The notes beneath the pieces were generated by a model. It saw only the letters and a list, made by a program, of their open reading frames with translations, made no database searches and was not told where the DNA came from. This document shows positions 6,431 to 7,824 of a stretch of DNA of 7,824 nt, one piece after another; within the stretch, counting starts at the first letter, position 1, and each line of letters opens with the position of its first letter. Source of the stretch: an uncultured Planctomycetaceae bacterium (GTDB lineage Bacteria; Planctomycetota; Planctomycetia; Pirellulales; Thermoguttaceae); the NCBI GenBank assembly GCA_947307005.1, contig CAMZHY010000156.1, positions 1 to 7,824 of the forward strand, read 5' to 3'. Both the position numbers and the translations under genes were made by a program.

Positions 6431-6520
6431 ACGGAAAATGTTCGTTCCGCCCGTTCGACTCCGAGCGCGGCGGCGTTTTCGACGCGGAGATTTCTCGACG
6501 CGTCAAGGATTTCAGTTCAA

Positions 6521-6527
6521 AGAAGGA
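6521..6527 (+). promoter_or_regulatory. Ribosome binding site of the DUF1080 gene
   Basis: AGAAGGA at 6521-6527 precedes two adjacent in-frame ATG codons. The spacing is 4 bases to ATG 6532 and 7 bases to ATG 6535. The second has the more usual spacing, so the true start may be one codon later. Confidence 0.6.
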
Positions 6528-6531
6528 TTTT

Positions 6532-7824
6532 ATGATGCGTAAAACGTTTTGCGTCGCAGTCGCGTTTCTGGCTGCTTTCGCGTGCTACGCCGTGACGACC
6601 GCCTTTGCGGCCGACGGCAATGAAGAAGGTTTCGTCTCGCTCTTCGACGGCAAGTCGCTCGACGGTTGGGCAAAGCACGGCGGCGCCGCCAAGTATAAGG
6701 TCGAAGACGGCGCGATCGTCGGAGAATGCGTCCCGAACAACACGGATGGGAACACGTTCCTCTGCTATGAGAAGCCGTTTGGCAACTTCATTCTAAAGCT
6801 CGATTTCAAAGTCGACGTTCCCGGCAATTCCGGCGTCCAGTTCCGCAGCGAAATTCGCGAAGAAGACGACCGCGTCTTCGGCTATCAGTGCGAGATCGAC
6901 CCCGGCACGACCGACACCGCGCGCATCTACGACGAAGGTCGTCGCGGACATCAGAACGGTCGCGTCTGGCTCGACAATACGGATCCTGAGATCCTCGCCA
7001 AGGCGCTCGAGACGTACAAGAAGGACGACTGGAACAGCCTCGAAATTCAGGCGATCGGCCCGTCGCTCCGCACCTGGGTCAACGGCGTCGCCGTCGCGAA
7101 TATTTTCGATTATTACACCTTCTCCGGAATCATCGGGCTCCAGATTCACCAGGGCGCTCAGGGTACGATCCGCTGGAAGAACATCCGCATTAAGGACATG
7201 GGCGTCTCCGAATGGAAATCCTTCTTCGTCAAGGGCGACGAAGGCTGGAAGATCATCGACGCCTACACCTTCCCGACCGAGCCGAACTGCTGGAGCTTCA
7301 CGGACGAAGGCGTCCTCGTCGGTCAGCATGACAACACGGAGCCGCGCGACGGCCTCGTCGTTTCGCACATTCCGTACGCCGACTTCTGCGCGAAGGTCGA
7401 TTACGTCTTCCGTGGCGGTGTGAACTCCGCGCTCTATTTCCGCGCTCACGAAGTCGACACGCCGTGGCTCCTCCGCGGATGCCAGGACGAGATCGCCGGA
7501 AACGGTAAAGAAGCCGGCATTTGGCACACCGCCGGCGGCCCCGGCCAGCCCGGTCGCGGATGGCTCGGAACCGACGACGAATTCGCCGAATCGATCCGCA
7601 ATAAGGGCGACGAAGCGTGGAACGAAATCGCCGTCGCCGCCGTTGGCGATCGCGTCGTCACGTTCCTCAACGGGTTCCGCGTCGTCGACCTGACCGATCC
7701 TCAGATCGAAAAGGAAGGAAAAGTCGGACTCCAGCTCCACGGCGGTTCCGACGGTCAGATGTGGTTCAAGAACTTCCAGGTCATGAAGATCACGCCGGAA
7801 CAGCGCGCGCTCATCGAACGCTGA
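6532..7824 (+). CDS. Secreted protein with two tandem DUF1080 (3-keto-disaccharide hydrolase family) domains
   Basis: The protein is 430 residues and complete; its TGA is the last codon of the window. Residues 1-26 form a signal peptide (core FCVAVAFLAAFACYA, likely cut after AFA), so it acts outside the cytoplasm. Domain 1 (about 34-222) carries the family landmarks LFDGKSLDGW (37-46), NSGVQFR (99-105), YQCEID (118-123), DWNSLEI with WVNG (166-184) and IGLQIHQG...WKNIRI (201-220). Domain 2 (about 238-420) repeats the plan in diverged form: WSFTDEGVLVGQ (254-265), NSALYFR (298-304), QDEI (318-321), AWNEIAV with FLNG (362-381) and VGLQLHGG...WFKNFQV (398-417). The family is a concanavalin-like beta-sandwich; some members act on 3-keto-glycosides, and planctomycetes carry many paralogues. 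Enzyme versus carbohydrate-binding role cannot be decided here. ATG 6535 is an alternative start. It is transcribed away from the exporter operon. Confidence 0.88.
   Translation: MMRKTFCVAVAFLAAFACYAVTTAFAADGNEEGFVSLFDGKSLDGWAKHGGAAKYKVEDGAIVGECVPNNTDGNTFLCYEKPFGNFILKLDFKVDVPGNSGVQFRSEIREEDDRVFGYQCEIDPGTTDTARIYDEGRRGHQNGRVWLDNTDPEILAKALETYKKDDWNSLEIQAIGPSLRTWVNGVAVANIFDYYTFSGIIGLQIHQGAQGTIRWKNIRIKDMGVSEWKSFFVKGDEGWKIIDAYTFPTEPNCWSFTDEGVLVGQHDNTEPRDGLVVSHIPYADFCAKVDYVFRGGVNSALYFRAHEVDTPWLLRGCQDEIAGNGKEAGIWHTAGGPGQPGRGWLGTDDEFAESIRNKGDEAWNEIAVAAVGDRVVTFLNGFRVVDLTDPQIEKEGKVGLQLHGGSDGQMWFKNFQVMKITPEQRALIER

Noticed and set aside
6231..6506. A 91-codon minus-strand frame spanning the divergent gap
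   Set aside because: As a full protein it would start upstream of the candidate -10 and has a composition like non-coding sequence. Only its last 21 codons are kept as a possible upstream ORF.
6793..7740. A 315-codon open frame on the minus strand inside the DUF1080 gene
   Set aside because: It has no recognisable motif and is a shadow of the well-supported DUF1080 gene in a strongly biased codon context.

Overview
The window is GC-rich chromosomal DNA from a Gram-negative-type bacterium, most likely a planctomycete. That assignment is inference. It rests on a secreted tandem DUF1080 (3-keto-disaccharide hydrolase family) protein, a large exported SGNH-fold protein with a C-terminal carbohydrate-binding-like domain, and very strong use of GAC, GTC, GCG and CGC codons. 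No rRNA, tRNA, CRISPR array, insertion sequence or integrase is visible.

Layout: (1) Positions 3-365 (+) are the C-terminal end of a YhcG/DUF1016-type PDDEXK nuclease, cut by the window edge and clearly poorer in GC than the rest. (2) A 169-bp gap (366-534) holds a near-palindrome, an 11-bp direct repeat with a 20-bp period, and the ribosome binding site of the next gene. (3) Positions 535-2553 (+) encode an exported 672-residue SGNH-like protein whose catalytic Ser and His appear to be replaced. (4) The 161-bp convergent gap 2554-2714 is packed with inverted repeats. (5) Positions 6265-2715 (-) form a two-gene operon for the two halves of a heterodimeric ABC exporter. The genes overlap by 4 bp (ATGA), and the pair shows the expected split into one intact and one degenerate ATP site. 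(6) The 266-bp divergent gap 6266-6531 carries a TATAAT on each strand. (7) Positions 6532-7824 (+) encode a complete secreted protein with two DUF1080 domains, ending at the last base of the window.

The two exporter genes clearly work together. The SGNH-like and DUF1080 proteins are both exported and plausibly act on or bind carbohydrates, but the sequence does not link them to the exporter. The nuclease tail is probably an accessory or defence-type gene. I see no complete new system. The most unusual items are the apparent pseudo-esterase, the competing hairpins between the convergent genes, the paired direct repeats upstream of the SGNH gene, and a short upstream ORF overlapping the start of the exporter operon.
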